Notes: generated from the letters alone by a model not told the origin. Counted from the first letter of the stretch, positions 8,643 through 18,413 are shown. The stretch is 64,000 bases of DNA from Leisingera sp. ANG-M7 (GCF_000813965.1 NZ_JWLI01000006.1:310001-374000), one strand, 5' to 3'. Translations and numbers: made by a program.

Positions 8643-10142
8643 TTAGTCCATTGCCTTGAAGTTGAACTCGCCGCCTTCCTTAATGCCCGAGGGCCAGCGG
8701 GAGGTTACGGTCTTGGTGCGGGTGTAGAACTTGAAGCTGTCCGGGCCGTGCTGGTTCAGGTCACCGAACATTGACTTCTTCCAGCCGCCGAAGGTGTGAT
8801 AGGCCAGCGGCACCGGGATCGGCACGTTGATGCCCACCATGCCGATGTTCACACGGGAGGCGAAGTCACGCGCGGTGTCGCCGTCACGGGTGAAGATCGC
8901 GGTGCCGTTGCCGTACTCGTGGTCCATCGCCAGCTTCAGGGCTTCCTCGTAAGTGCCTGCACGGACAGTGGAAAGCACCGGGCCGAAGATCTCCTGCTTG
9001 TAGATGTCCATGTCCGGGGTGACCCGGTCGAACAGGTGCGCGCCAACAAAGAATCCGTCCTCGTAGCCCTGCAGTTTGAAGTCGCGGTTGTCGACAACCA
9101 GTTCCGCGCCCTGGTCGACGCCGGACTGGATCAGGCCCAGGATACGTTCCTTGGCCGCCGCGGTCACAACCGGACCCAGGTCGACGTCGTCGCCGGCGGT
9201 GTAGGGGCCGACCTTCAGCTTTTCGATGCGCGGGATCAGCTTCTCGATCAGCTTGTCGGCGGTTTCTTCACCGACCGGAACCGCAACCGAGATTGCCATG
9301 CAGCGTTCGCCGGCCGCGCCGAAGCCTGCGCCGACCAGCGCGTCAGCGGCCTGGTCCAGATCGGCGTCGGGCATCACGATCATGTGGTTCTTGGCGCCGC
9401 CGAAGCACTGGGCGCGCTTGCCGTTGGCAGTGGCGCGGGAATAGATGTACTGCGCAATCGGGGTGGAGCCCACGAAGGACACGCCCTGGATGATCTCGCT
9501 GTCCAGAATGGTGTCAACCGCCTCGCGGTCGCCGTTCACCACCTGGAACACGCCCTCGGGCAGGCCGGCCTCAACGAACAGCTCCGCCAGCATCAGCGGC
9601 ACGGAGGGATCGCGCTCGGACGGTTTCAGCACCACCGCGTTGCCGCAGGCCAGCGCCGGGCCGACGTGCCACAGCGGCATCATGGCGGGGAAGTTGAACG
9701 GCATGATGGAGCCGACAACACCCAGCGGCTGACGCATGGAGTACATGTCGATGCCGGGGCCTGCGCTGTCGGTGAATTCACCCTTCAGCATCTGCGGCGC
9801 GCCGATGCAGTATTCGATCACTTCCAGACCGCGCTGCAGGTCGCCCTTGGCGTCCGGGATGGTCTTGCCGTGCTCGCGCGACAGCGCCTCTGCCAGCTTG
9901 TCCATGTCGCGGTTCATCAGGCCGACCATCGCCATCATCACGCGGGCGCGTTTCTGCGGGTTGGTGGCGCCCCAAGCGGGCTGCGCCGCGGCGGCCTTTT
10001 CGATCGCATCGGTGGTTTCCGCAGCGCTGGCCATCGGGCACTGGTACTGCACTTCGCCGGTTGCGGGGTTGAAGACATCGTCAAAGCGGCCCGAGGTGCC
10101 GGAGACCAGTTTGCCGTTGATAAAGTGGCCGAGTTCTTTCAT
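8643..10142 (-). CDS. mmsA: Methylmalonate-semialdehyde dehydrogenase (CoA-acylating)
   Basis: A 499-aa aldehyde dehydrogenase. The N-terminus MKELGHFINGKLVSG, the nucleotide-binding region and the catalytic Cys in GAAGERCMAISVAV match the MmsA subfamily, which converts methylmalonate (and malonate) semialdehyde to propionyl-CoA (acetyl-CoA) with NAD and CoA. It closes the valine pathway begun at the window's left end. A GAGGAGG-like ribosome site precedes the ATG. It is divergent from a LysR regulator 137 bp away, the natural candidate for its control. Confidence 0.93.
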   Translation of the reverse strand: MKELGHFINGKLVSGTSGRFDDVFNPATGEVQYQCPMASAAETTDAIEKAAAAQPAWGATNPQKRARVMMAMVGLMNRDMDKLAEALSREHGKTIPDAKGDLQRGLEVIEYCIGAPQMLKGEFTDSAGPGIDMYSMRQPLGVVGSIMPFNFPAMMPLWHVGPALACGNAVVLKPSERDPSVPLMLAELFVEAGLPEGVFQVVNGDREAVDTILDSEIIQGVSFVGSTPIAQYIYSRATANGKRAQCFGGAKNHMIVMPDADLDQAADALVGAGFGAAGERCMAISVAVPVGEETADKLIEKLIPRIEKLKVGPYTAGDDVDLGPVVTAAAKERILGLIQSGVDQGAELVVDNRDFKLQGYEDGFFVGAHLFDRVTPDMDIYKQEIFGPVLSTVRAGTYEEALKLAMDHEYGNGTAIFTRDGDTARDFASRVNIGMVGINVPIPVPLAYHTFGGWKKSMFGDLNQHGPDSFKFYTRTKTVTSRWPSGIKEGGEFNFKAMD

Positions 10143-10279
10143 CGGATCCTCCTCTGTTCATCTTGCCCATATCGTAGGCTTGCAAAAAACATCGGAAAAG
10201 AGGAAACATTTCAAAGAGGCTTTGCAGGAACGCAAAAGGTTAACGCCAGGTTAGCAGATAAACGGAGGACCCCGGGCCA

Positions 10280-11176
10280 ATGGATCCGCAGTGGGATGAT
10301 ATGAAAGTGTTTTTGGCGGTGGCGCGGGAGGCGAGCCTGTCCGGCGCCGGCCGCATCCTCAAGATGGATCCCGCCACCGTCGGCCGCCGCATTGCCCGGT
10401 TCGAGGCGGCATTGGAGACCCCGCTGTTCGTGAAATCGCCGCAAGGCTATGCCCTCAGCGCCGCCGGCGACCGGCTGCTGGTCCATGCCGAGGCCGCGGA
10501 ACAGGCAATGCGGGCAGGGACGGAAGCCCTGAGCGGCCCCAGCGACACCATGTCCGGCCAGATCCGCATCGGCGCGCCCGATGGCAGCGCCAATTACATC
10601 CTGCCGCAGGTCTGTGCCGAGATCGCCGAAGCGAACCCGGATCTGGATATCCAGATCGTGGCGCTGCCCCGCGTCATTAACCTCAGCCGCCGCGAAGCGG
10701 ATATGGCTGTTACGGTCAGTGCACCCACGGCGGGCAAACTGCTGGTGCAGAAGATCTGCGACTATAAGCTGCACCTTGTCGCCTCGCGTCATTACCTGAA
10801 GGACCATCCGCCGATCGAAAAGCTGGAGGATCTGAAAGGCCACAAGATGATCGGCTATATCCCCGATATGATCTTTGACAAGGAACTGGACTATCTGAAC
10901 GACATCGGGATTGAACGTGTGGCGCTGGCGTCCAACTCTGTCTCGGTGCAGATCAAGATGGCGGCGCAAGGAACGGCGGTCTGCGTGGCGCATGATTTCA
11001 GTTTGCCGGCCCACCGGATGCTGCGCAAAATCCTGACTGACAAGGTGAGCCTGACGCGCAGTTTCCACCTGGTGCGCCACCAGGGCGACCAGCGCAGCGA
11101 GCGGCTCAACCGCTTTGCCCAGGCGCTGTCCAAAGGCATCCGCGACGAGGTGGCCCGGCTGGAAGCCTTGACTTAA
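10280..11176 (+). CDS. LysR-family transcriptional regulator
   Basis: A 298-aa LysR regulator. The N-terminal winged helix-turn-helix is at residues 1-60 (VFLAVAREASLSGAGRILKM, then VGRRIARFE), and a periplasmic-binding-protein-like effector domain follows from about residue 90. CGGAGG lies upstream of the ATG. It is divergent from mmsA, so autoregulation and control of mmsA through the shared 137-bp gap are likely in line with family habit. The effector is unknown. Confidence 0.88.
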   Translation: MDPQWDDMKVFLAVAREASLSGAGRILKMDPATVGRRIARFEAALETPLFVKSPQGYALSAAGDRLLVHAEAAEQAMRAGTEALSGPSDTMSGQIRIGAPDGSANYILPQVCAEIAEANPDLDIQIVALPRVINLSRREADMAVTVSAPTAGKLLVQKICDYKLHLVASRHYLKDHPPIEKLEDLKGHKMIGYIPDMIFDKELDYLNDIGIERVALASNSVSVQIKMAAQGTAVCVAHDFSLPAHRMLRKILTDKVSLTRSFHLVRHQGDQRSERLNRFAQALSKGIRDEVARLEALT

Positions 11177-11231
11177 AGCTGCGTTGCGGCACACTTAATT
11201 TATAGAGAAGTTATTTCCGGAGGTCTCCAGC

Positions 11232-11669
11232 GTGCTCGTTCAAGAGATTTTAAAGTCCAAGGCCGGCTCGGGTGTTGTTACGGTCAGCCTGTTTGCGAGT
11301 GTTTCCGAGGCAGCAAAAGTCATGTCAGACAACCGTTTTGGCACCGTTGTTGTTTCCGCCGACGGAGACTACCCGGATGGCATTCTGTCCGAGCGCGATA
11401 TCGTTCGGGAACTGGCCAAATCCGGCTCAGGCTGTCTGGACGAGCCGGTCAGCAACTATATGACCAAGGAACTGGTCACCTGCACCAGCCAGTCCAATGT
11501 CGGCGAGGTTCTGCAGCAGATGACCGATGGCCGGTTCCGCCACATGCCGGTGGTGGAAGACGACGGAAAGCTCATCGGGATCATCACACTGGGCGATGCT
11601 GTCAAGGCGCAGCTTGCCCAGGTTGCGATGGAGAAGGACGCGCTGCAGGACATGATCATGGGCCACTGA
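11232..11669 (+). CDS. CBS-domain pair protein
   Basis: A 145-aa protein made almost entirely of two CBS domains (about residues 10-65 and 75-135), with typical motifs GTVVVSADGDYPDGILSERD and RHMPVVEDDGKLIGIITLGD. Such stand-alone Bateman modules bind adenine nucleotides and report energy state to a partner. No partner is fused here. GTG start with CGGAGGT at a good distance. It lies 55 bp after the LysR gene and could be co-transcribed. Confidence 0.87.
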   Translation: MLVQEILKSKAGSGVVTVSLFASVSEAAKVMSDNRFGTVVVSADGDYPDGILSERDIVRELAKSGSGCLDEPVSNYMTKELVTCTSQSNVGEVLQQMTDGRFRHMPVVEDDGKLIGIITLGDAVKAQLAQVAMEKDALQDMIMGH

Positions 11670-11792
11670 GCCGCAGGCCGGCGCGCGGGGCACTTGGCCG
11701 CAGGCGGGGCCTCCGTATTTCTGCCCCCTTGCAATGACGGCGGCAAATATGTTTGCGTGTGCAGAAATTTCTGACAAGGCAGGAGGCCGCCC

Positions 11793-12293
11793 ATGCGCGT
11801 TGGTCTGTATCCCGGCACCTTTGACCCGATCACCATCGGGCATATCGACATCATCCGCCGCGCCAGCGCGCTGGTGGACAAGCTGGTGATCGGTGTCGCC
11901 ATCAACCGCGACAAGGGGCCGCTGTTCCCGCTGGAGGAGCGGGTGGCGATGATCGAGGCGGAATGCGCCAAGCTGAGCGACGAGACCGGCACAGAGATCG
12001 TAGCGCATCCGTTCGAGAATCTGCTGATCGACTGCGCCCGCGACGTCGGTGCCCAGATCATCGTGCGCGGGCTGCGGGCGGTCGCAGATTTCGAATACGA
12101 ATTCCAAATGGTCGGCATGAACCGGGCGCTAGACAGTTCGATCGAGACCGTGTTCCTGATGGCGGAGGCACGGCACCAGGCGATCGCGTCAAAGCTGGTC
12201 AAGGAAATCGCCCGGCTGGACGGCGATGTTTCGAAATTCGTCACACCGCTTGTCAATGACAAGCTGATGGAGCGGTTGGGTAAGACCGGCTGA
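11793..12293 (+). CDS. coaD: Phosphopantetheine adenylyltransferase
   Basis: A 166-aa nucleotidyltransferase of the usual CoaD length. The N-terminal motif YPGTFDPITIGH (His17) is the family's phosphate-binding T/HxGH site. It adenylates 4'-phosphopantetheine to dephospho-CoA, the penultimate CoA step, in the cytosol. AGGAGG stands upstream of the ATG. A short intrinsic terminator follows within 30 bp of the stop. Confidence 0.95.
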   Translation: MRVGLYPGTFDPITIGHIDIIRRASALVDKLVIGVAINRDKGPLFPLEERVAMIEAECAKLSDETGTEIVAHPFENLLIDCARDVGAQIIVRGLRAVADFEYEFQMVGMNRALDSSIETVFLMAEARHQAIASKLVKEIARLDGDVSKFVTPLVNDKLMERLGKTG

Positions 12294-12322
12294 AACCGTT
12301 CACAGTATTGGAAACAAACAAA

Positions 12323-12344
12323 GCCGGGCTGACGCCCGGTTTTT
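12323..12344 (+). terminator. Intrinsic terminator after coaD
   Basis: A short stem CCGGGC-TGAC-GCCCGG followed by five T residues, 30 bp downstream of the coaD stop codon. Confidence 0.75.
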
Positions 12345-12379
12345 GCTGTCCGGGGAACGCTGCTGGAATGTGAGGGGTG

Positions 12380-12523
12380 TCAGCGCCAGAAAGCCGCCCA
12401 GTCGATCAGCGCAAACAGCTTCTTGCCGAGAAAGATCATATGCTTGTCGCCGAACAGGACGATATCGATGACCGCGGCGGTAATCAGGAACAGCCCGAGG
12501 CAGATGGCAATCCGGTTGGTCAT
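12380..12523 (-). CDS. 47-aa single-pass membrane peptide
   Basis: A short gene translated MTNRIAICLGLFLITAAVID in residues 1-20, then a short hydrophobic stretch to Leu23, a charged GDKHMIFLGKK turn and a C-terminal hydrophobic tail LFALIDWAAFWR. GGAG lies 5 bp before the ATG. One membrane helix is expected at about residues 5-23. The peptide lies just downstream of gap and its terminator and converges with coaD. I have seen comparable short membrane peptides near gap in Rhodobacterales, but the function is unknown. Confidence 0.7.
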   Translation of the reverse strand: MTNRIAICLGLFLITAAVIDIVLFGDKHMIFLGKKLFALIDWAAFWR

Positions 12524-12542
12524 GAAGGCTCCGCCGCAAATG

Positions 12543-12573
12543 AAAACGCCCGCCCAGATAACCTGAGCGGGCG
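12543..12573 (-). terminator. Intrinsic terminator after gap
   Basis: On the minus strand, CGCCCGC ... GCGGGCG (7-bp stem, with an inner CAG/CTG pairing) is followed by TTTT. It begins 26 bp after the gap stop codon and separates gap from the 47-aa peptide gene. Confidence 0.8.
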
Positions 12574-12598
12574 CGAATTCTCAAGAGGCCAGGGGCGT

Positions 12599-13600
12599 TT
12601 AGCCCAGCTTGCCCATGGCCACGGCTACATCGGCCATGCGGACCGAGAAGCCCCATTCGTTGTCGTACCAGGCCAGGACGCGCACCATGCGGTCCTCGAC
12701 CACGCGGGTCTGGTCCGGCGCAAAGATGGAGCTTTCCGGCGAGTGGTTGAAGTCAACAGAGACCAGCGGCGCCGGCTCATAGCCCAGCACGCCCTTCATC
12801 GGGCCCTCAGCAGCCTCTTTAACGGCGGCGTTGACCTGCTCTGCGGTCACGTCGCGGCCGGCGCGGAAGGTCAGGTCCACGGCGGAGACATTCGGGGTCG
12901 GCACGCGGATGGCAGAACCGTCCAGGCGGCCCTTCAGGTTCGGCAGCACTTCACCCAGGGCCTTCGCAGCACCGGTCGAGGTCGGGATCATCGACATGGC
13001 AGCAGCGCGGGCGCGGTACAGGTCCTTGTGGCGGCGGTCCAGGGTCGGCTGGTCGCCGGTGTAGGCGTGGATCGTGGTCATGATGCCGTGCTCGATGCCG
13101 AACGCCTCGTCCAGCACCTTGGCCAGCGGCGCCAGGCAGTTGGTGGTGCAGGAGCCGTTGGAGATCATCTTGTCACCGGCTTCCAGCTGGTCGTCGTTGA
13201 CACCGAACACGATGGTCTTGTCGACGTTCTTGCCGGGGGCAGACAGCAGCACTTTCTTGGCGCCGCGCTCCAGGTGCGCCTTGGCCTTCTCACCGTCGTT
13301 GAACTTGCCGGTGCATTCCAGGACGACGTCGCAGCCCGACCAGTCCAGCTCATTCATGTCGTAGGTGGAGAACATCTGCATGTCGCCGCGGCCCAGGTTC
13401 ATGGTGCCGTCGCCGATGGTCACTTCACCCGGGAAACGGCCATGCACGCTATCGTATTTGATCAGATGCGCCGCGGTCTCCAGCGGGCCGGTGGCGTTCA
13501 CCTTGATCACTTCGATGTCGTCGCGGCCCGAGGCGGCGATGTGCGACAGGGTGCAGCGGCCGATGCGGCCAAAACCGTTGATCCCGACTTTGATGGTCAT
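12599..13600 (-). CDS. gap: Glyceraldehyde-3-phosphate dehydrogenase, type I
   Basis: A 333-aa enzyme of standard length. The Rossmann motif INGFGRIGR is at residues 7-15 and the active-site SNGSCTTNC has the nucleophile Cys151. It catalyses NAD-dependent conversion of glyceraldehyde 3-phosphate to 1,3-bisphosphoglycerate in central carbon flow. Followed by a good terminator. Nearby tkt on the same strand suggests a carbon-metabolism neighbourhood, although two other genes lie between them. Confidence 0.95.
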   Translation of the reverse strand: MTIKVGINGFGRIGRCTLSHIAASGRDDIEVIKVNATGPLETAAHLIKYDSVHGRFPGEVTIGDGTMNLGRGDMQMFSTYDMNELDWSGCDVVLECTGKFNDGEKAKAHLERGAKKVLLSAPGKNVDKTIVFGVNDDQLEAGDKMISNGSCTTNCLAPLAKVLDEAFGIEHGIMTTIHAYTGDQPTLDRRHKDLYRARAAAMSMIPTSTGAAKALGEVLPNLKGRLDGSAIRVPTPNVSAVDLTFRAGRDVTAEQVNAAVKEAAEGPMKGVLGYEPAPLVSVDFNHSPESSIFAPDQTRVVEDRMVRVLAWYDNEWGFSVRMADVAVAMGKLG

Positions 13601-13844
13601 GAGTACGTCTCCAAGCGAGCAAAACCTTTGGCCGCCATATAGACCGGGGCGGATGTGGTCTAAAGGGGTAAAAGCGTCATTAAATGAAACTGTTAGCGCA
13701 AAATCATGCTGTTGGCGGTAACGGTTTCAGCCGGTGGCGGTAACGGAAATCCGAGCCCCGGATGCGGTGGCGCTAACGCTTGTGCTGCGGCGCGGAACCG
13801 GGCAGATTGCCACTCAGACGCGAACAGGGATTGAGGGAATTGGC

Positions 13845-14801
13845 ATGAGCGGATTGCTGGCGCTGCTGGATGATGTGGCAGGGATTGCCAAGGTGGCTGC
13901 GGCATCAGTTGACGATGTGGCTGCAGCGGCGGGCAAGGCCGGCGCCAAGACCGCAGGCGTGATCATCGACGATGCGGCAGTGACGCCGAAGTACCTGCAG
14001 GGCTTTGCACCGGCCCGTGAGCTGCCGATCATCTGGCGCATCACCCGCGGCTCCTTGTTCAACAAGCTGATCCTTTTGCTGCCGGTGGCGATGCTGCTGG
14101 CCAATTTCGCGCCTTGGGCAATTACGCCGTTGCTGATGCTGGGCGGGTCCTACCTGTGCTTTGAGGGCGCGGAGAAGGTCTTTCACGTGCTGTTCCCGCA
14201 CGCGAACCACGCCATCGACGAGGATATGAGCATCAAAGACCCCGGCCATCTGGAAGAGCAGAAGATCAAGGGCGCGATCAAGACCGACTTCATCCTGTCG
14301 GCGGAGATCATGACCATCGCGCTGGCCGCCATCGAGGCGCCGAATGTCTGGATGCAGGCGGCAACGCTGGCCGTGGTGGCGATTGGTGTGACGCTGGCCG
14401 TCTACGGCTCGGTCGCAGTGATTGTGAAGATGGACGACGTGGGGCTGTATCTGGCGGGCAACGCGCCAACGCCGGTCGGGCGCGGCCTGGGGCGCGGGCT
14501 GGTCAAGTTCATGCCGGTTCTGATGTGGATCCTGTCCGTGGTCGGCACCGCGGCGATGCTGTGGGTCGGCGGCTCCATCATCATTCACGGGCTGGAGGTG
14601 CTGGGCTTTGGCTGGCTGGGTCATCTGATCCACGACTGGGCCTATGCCGTGGGCCACGCGGTGCCTGCCGCCTGGGAGGGCTTTGCCGAGTGGACCGCCA
14701 AGGCAGCGATGGACGGGGTGTTTGGGGTCGTTTGGGGGCTGGTGCTGATCCCGCTGGCGACGAAGGTTGTGGGGCCTGTGTTGGCTAGGATTGGGAATTA
14801 G
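13845..14801 (+). CDS. DUF808 (YedI-like) inner membrane protein
   Basis: A 318-aa multi-pass membrane protein. It opens MSGLLALLDDVAGIAKVAA and contains GVIIDDAAVTPKYLQGF near residue 45, both characteristic of the DUF808/YedI family; several hydrophobic helices follow from residue 75 on. The function of the family is not established. The ATG at 13845 (GAGGGA upstream) matches the family N-terminus; a GTG at 13734 would add 37 unrelated residues. Confidence 0.85.
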   Translation: MSGLLALLDDVAGIAKVAAASVDDVAAAAGKAGAKTAGVIIDDAAVTPKYLQGFAPARELPIIWRITRGSLFNKLILLLPVAMLLANFAPWAITPLLMLGGSYLCFEGAEKVFHVLFPHANHAIDEDMSIKDPGHLEEQKIKGAIKTDFILSAEIMTIALAAIEAPNVWMQAATLAVVAIGVTLAVYGSVAVIVKMDDVGLYLAGNAPTPVGRGLGRGLVKFMPVLMWILSVVGTAAMLWVGGSIIIHGLEVLGFGWLGHLIHDWAYAVGHAVPAAWEGFAEWTAKAAMDGVFGVVWGLVLIPLATKVVGPVLARIGN

Positions 14802-14821
14802 TAGGTGGTTTAGTGAATTGG

Positions 14822-15145
14822 TCAGCGTTTTTTACTGAGGTTCATCCGTTTTATTACGGCAAAAAGAAAGTGGGCCAGAAACGTAAAAGCGAACCATGTG
14901 CCAACTACCGTTGCCCATGCATACGGACCCGCTACATCTTGCTGTGATGCAATCCAAAGTGCCCAATAATAGCCTGCGGCAATCCCGCCAGCTTGGAAAA
15001 TTCCTAAAGCCAAAAAGGTTTTGTGCCGTAGGTCAACAATCAAATCGAACACTATTACTGCGGCAATCAGGACTAACACCCCAGCTTCAAGGGTGTCTGT
15101 TAGCGTAGCGCCAATGATGAAAATAGTTGATTGAATTTCTACCAT
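14822..15145 (-). CDS. Small membrane protein of unknown function in AT-richer DNA
   Basis: A 107-aa protein with three probable membrane helices (about residues 16-38, 46-66 and 72-95) and a basic tail ending RMNLSKKR. A good GAGGAAA ribosome site precedes the ATG. No family recognised. Base composition and codon choice (TTT, AAA, ATT) are visibly more AT-rich than in neighbours, which suggests later arrival. It converges with the DUF808 gene, 20 bp apart. Confidence 0.65.
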   Translation of the reverse strand: MVEIQSTIFIIGATLTDTLEAGVLVLIAAVIVFDLIVDLRHKTFLALGIFQAGGIAAGYYWALWIASQQDVAGPYAWATVVGTWFAFTFLAHFLFAVIKRMNLSKKR

Positions 15146-15261
15146 TTTCGTTTCCTCATTTCGTTACCCGGACATCGGGGCTGTTCGCATTTAATTTTGC
15201 ACTTAAAAATGTTTACTACCTTAAAAAGATGGGCCACATGTAGGCTCCTCGCAGTAGCACA

Positions 15262-15287
15262 AAAGGGCACCCTCCTGGGTGCCCTTT
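15262..15287 (-). terminator. Intrinsic terminator after tkt
   Basis: Perfect 11-bp stem AAAGGGCACCC / GGGTGCCCTTT with a 4-base loop, 28 bp after the transketolase stop, followed on the minus strand by a T-rich stretch (stem end TTTT). Confidence 0.88.
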
Positions 15288-15314
15288 CTGTTTGTAATTG
15301 CCTTACGGCTTCGC

Positions 15315-17336
15315 TCAGCCCAGCAGCTCTTTCACCTTGGCTACAGTGCCCTCAGCCGTGATACCGAACCGCTCGAACAGCTCGCCTGCAGGGGCAGAGG
15401 CGCCGAAGCGGTCCATGCCGACGAAACCGGCTTTCTTCTCCTGGCCGCGCTCGCCCAGCAGCCAGCGGTCCCAGCCGCCGTCGCGGACAGCTGCCTCGAT
15501 ACCCACACGCACCGGACCTGCGGGCAGGACCTTGCGGCGGTAGGCTTCGTCCTGCTGTGCAAACAGCTCCATGCAGGGCATGGAGACGACGCGGGTGCCG
15601 ATGCCCTCGGCTTCCAGCTTGGCCTTGGCTTCCATTGCAACGGAAACCTCGGAGCCGGTGGCGATCAGGATCACCTGGCGCTTGTTCTCAGCCTCGGCCA
15701 GCACATAGGCACCTTTTTCGACCATGTTGGTCAGCTTGTGCTCGGTCCGGACGGTCGGCAGGTTCTGACGGGTCAGGGTCATCACCGACGGGGTGTCCTT
15801 GGAGGTGAGGGCGATTTCCCAGGCCTCGGCGGTTTCCACGGTGTCGGCGGGACGGAACACATAGGTGTTCGGGGTCGCGCGGCAGATCGCCAGATGCTCC
15901 ACCGGCTGGTGGGTCGGGCCGTCTTCGCCAACGCCGATCGAGTCGTGGGTCATCACGAACACGGACGGGATTTTCGACAGGGCCGCCAGGCGCATCGCCG
16001 GGCGGGCGTAGTCGGTGAAGCAGAAGAAGGTGCCGCCATAGGGGCGCATGCCGCCGTGCAGCGCCATGCCGTTCATCGCGGCGGCCATGCCGTGCTCGCG
16101 GATGCCCCAGTAGACATAGCGGCCCTTGCGGTTGTCGGTGTCAAAGACGCCCAGGTCGCCGGTCTTGGTGTTGTTGGAGCCGGTGAGGTCGGCGGAACCG
16201 CCCACGGTTTCCGGCATCAGCGGGTTGATGACGGCCAGCGCCATTTCCGAGGATTTGCGGGTGGCAACCTTGGGCTGCTCCTCGCTCACCTGCTTTTTCA
16301 GCGCCTTGATGGCAGCCGAGAGTTTCTTGGGCGCGTCCAAAGCGTAGGCGCGGTTGAAACGGTCCTGCTTCTGCTGCGAGAGTTCTGCAAAGCGGGCTTC
16401 CCAGGCTGCGCGCTCGGACTTTCCGCGGGCGCCGATTTCCTCCCACTGGGATTTGATCTCTGCCGGCACCTCAAACGCGCCGCCGGTCCAGCCGTAGGCG
16501 TCCTTGGCGGCTTTCAGCTGGTCAGGGTCGGTCAGCGCGCCGTGGCCCTTGGAGGTGTCCTGTGCGGCGTGGCCCAGGGCGATGTGGGTCTTGCAAGCGA
16601 TCATCGAAGGTTTCTTCGATTTCTTCGCCGCAGTGATGGCCTCGTCGATGGCAACCGGGTCGTGGCCATCGATTTCGATCACCTGCCAGCCCGACGCCTT
16701 GAAGCGCTGCACCTGGTTGGTGCGGTCGGACAGCTCAACGGTGCCGTCGATGGTGATGTTGTTGTTGTCCCAGAAGACAATCAGTTTGCCGAGGCTGTGG
16801 CGGCCTGCGAGACCGATGGCCTCCTGGCTGATGCCCTCCATCAGGCAGCCGTCGCCGGCGATCACATAGGTGTGGTGATCAACAACTTTCTTGCCGTAGT
16901 GCGCGCGCTGCATTTCTTCAGCCATGGCAAAGCCGACGGCGTTGGAGATGCCCTGGCCCAGCGGGCCGGTGGTGACTTCAACCGCGTCCAGCAGGAAGTT
17001 CTCGGGGTGGCCGGCGGTCAGCGCGCCGGACTGGCGGAAATTCTTGATTTGATCCAGAGTGACCTGCTTGTCGCCGGTAAGGTACAGCAGCGAGTAGATC
17101 AGCATCGAGCCGTGGCCCGCCGACAGGATAAACCGGTCGCGGTCCGGCCACTGCGGGTTGGATGCGTCGAACTTCAGGTGCTTTTCAAACAGCACGGTGG
17201 CGACATCGGCCATGCCGATCGGCATGCCGGTATGGCCGGAGTTCGCGGCGGCAACGGCGTCCAGTGCCAGCGCGCGGATGGCGGCGGCCTTGTTCCAATG
17301 GTCGGGATTGGCGGTGCGCAGGGCTGTCAGGTCCAC
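15315..17336 (-). CDS. tkt: Transketolase
   Basis: A 673-aa enzyme, full length. The thiamine-diphosphate motif GDGCLMEG ... NNNITIDG, the early [16 protein letters not shown] region, and [19 protein letters not shown] in the pyrimidine-binding domain are all clear. It moves two-carbon ketol units in the pentose phosphate pathway. GTG start with AAAGGAC upstream. It is divergent from the coiled-coil/zapA pair across 243 bp and ends in a strong terminator, so it is probably a single-gene unit. Confidence 0.96.
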   Translation of the reverse strand: MDLTALRTANPDHWNKAAAIRALALDAVAAANSGHTGMPIGMADVATVLFEKHLKFDASNPQWPDRDRFILSAGHGSMLIYSLLYLTGDKQVTLDQIKNFRQSGALTAGHPENFLLDAVEVTTGPLGQGISNAVGFAMAEEMQRAHYGKKVVDHHTYVIAGDGCLMEGISQEAIGLAGRHSLGKLIVFWDNNNITIDGTVELSDRTNQVQRFKASGWQVIEIDGHDPVAIDEAITAAKKSKKPSMIACKTHIALGHAAQDTSKGHGALTDPDQLKAAKDAYGWTGGAFEVPAEIKSQWEEIGARGKSERAAWEARFAELSQQKQDRFNRAYALDAPKKLSAAIKALKKQVSEEQPKVATRKSSEMALAVINPLMPETVGGSADLTGSNNTKTGDLGVFDTDNRKGRYVYWGIREHGMAAAMNGMALHGGMRPYGGTFFCFTDYARPAMRLAALSKIPSVFVMTHDSIGVGEDGPTHQPVEHLAICRATPNTYVFRPADTVETAEAWEIALTSKDTPSVMTLTRQNLPTVRTEHKLTNMVEKGAYVLAEAENKRQVILIATGSEVSVAMEAKAKLEAEGIGTRVVSMPCMELFAQQDEAYRRKVLPAGPVRVGIEAAVRDGGWDRWLLGERGQEKKAGFVGMDRFGASAPAGELFERFGITAEGTVAKVKELLG

Positions 17337-17579
17337 TTGGATTGTCCTTTGGCGTTAACAGGCATTTGTTGCGCTCAATAACAGCGATGCGCCAAAGATC
17401 AAGCGTGGTTGCGCCTATTGCAGCCAATCTGCGCGAACTAGGCGCGGCAAGTGGTTGAAACGCAAAGGGGGGTGATTTATTCCTGAAAAGGAAGAACTGG
17501 CCCAGGCCGGCCGCGCCCGCTCGATTCGGACGGGCAGCGGAACGATAATGGAACGGCAGGGTGCGGGTGAGGGACAGGC

Positions 17580-18413
17580 ATGAACCAGATTGAAGAATTG
17601 CAAGGCCGCATTCAGGCCGCGCTGGAGCGCATCAGCGCGGGCTCTGCCGCGCTGCAGGAGGCGCGCGCTGCAGACAGGGTCAAGGCCGAGGAAGCAACGG
17701 CTGCGGCTGTTCAGGCCGCTGAGGCCGCAGCTGCCGGGGCCGCCAACGCCGAGCTTGAGCAGGCATTGGACGAAGAGAGAACTGCCAACGCCCAGCTGGA
17801 AGAGCGGGTGAAGGTACTGCACGCCCGGCTGAAGGAAGCTGAGGGCGACGCGTCTGGGGGTTCCTCTGCCAGCAGTGAAGATGTGGCGGCGATGCAGGCC
17901 GAGCTGGAGCTGTTGAGAAACGAAGCCGGCGACCCGGCTGAGAAACAGGCCCTGCGGTCCGAAGTCAGCCGCCTGAAGGGCCAGCTGGAAGCAGCGGCCA
18001 ATACCGCTGCCAACGACAAGGAAGCGCTGGAGGATGAACTGGCCGAGGCCAAGGCCGCCAATGATGCCTTGCAGGCCCAGCTGCAGTCGGCACCTGCAGG
18101 CGGCACGCAGGCGGATGCTCCGGACATGAACGCTGAGCTGGAACGCCAGAACGAGGCCCTGGTGCGGCTGGACAGCGAACTGCAGCAGCTGCGGCTGGCC
18201 AATGAGGAGCTGCGCGCCTCCAATGCCGCTCTGCGGGACGCCAACGCGCAAAGCCTGGGTGATGCCGGCCTGATCAACACGGCGATGGAAGCGGAAATCG
18301 AAGGGCTGCGCGCGGCGCAGGCCAGCGATCAGGCTCAGGTCAACGCGGTTCTGGCCAAGCTGGAGCCGCTTCTGGCCAATGCCCGCAATCTGCCTGAAGG
18401 AGAGGAAGTCTGA
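17580..18413 (+). CDS. Coiled-coil protein coupled to zapA, unknown function
   Basis: A 277-aa Ala/Glu-rich protein with heptad-like patterns over almost its whole length (for example ERVKVLHARLKEAEGD and LRSEVSRLKGQLEAAANTA) and no membrane helix or signal peptide. GAGGGA precedes the ATG. Its stop codon overlaps the zapA start (TGATG), so the two are translated together, and a role in cell division is plausible from this alone. No enzyme motif is seen. It resembles no characterised protein that I can name. Confidence 0.75.
   Translation: MNQIEELQGRIQAALERISAGSAALQEARAADRVKAEEATAAAVQAAEAAAAGAANAELEQALDEERTANAQLEERVKVLHARLKEAEGDASGGSSASSEDVAAMQAELELLRNEAGDPAEKQALRSEVSRLKGQLEAAANTAANDKEALEDELAEAKAANDALQAQLQSAPAGGTQADAPDMNAELERQNEALVRLDSELQQLRLANEELRASNAALRDANAQSLGDAGLINTAMEAEIEGLRAAQASDQAQVNAVLAKLEPLLANARNLPEGEEV

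Noticed and set aside
10240-10254. Possible CtrA site TTAA-N7-TTAG upstream of the LysR gene
   Set aside because: One mismatch in a half-site and no second copy; weaker than the nrdJ-gap pair.
15279-17381. 700-aa plus-strand frame opposite tkt
   Set aside because: It is the antisense shadow of transketolase, with His/Gly-rich non-protein-like content.
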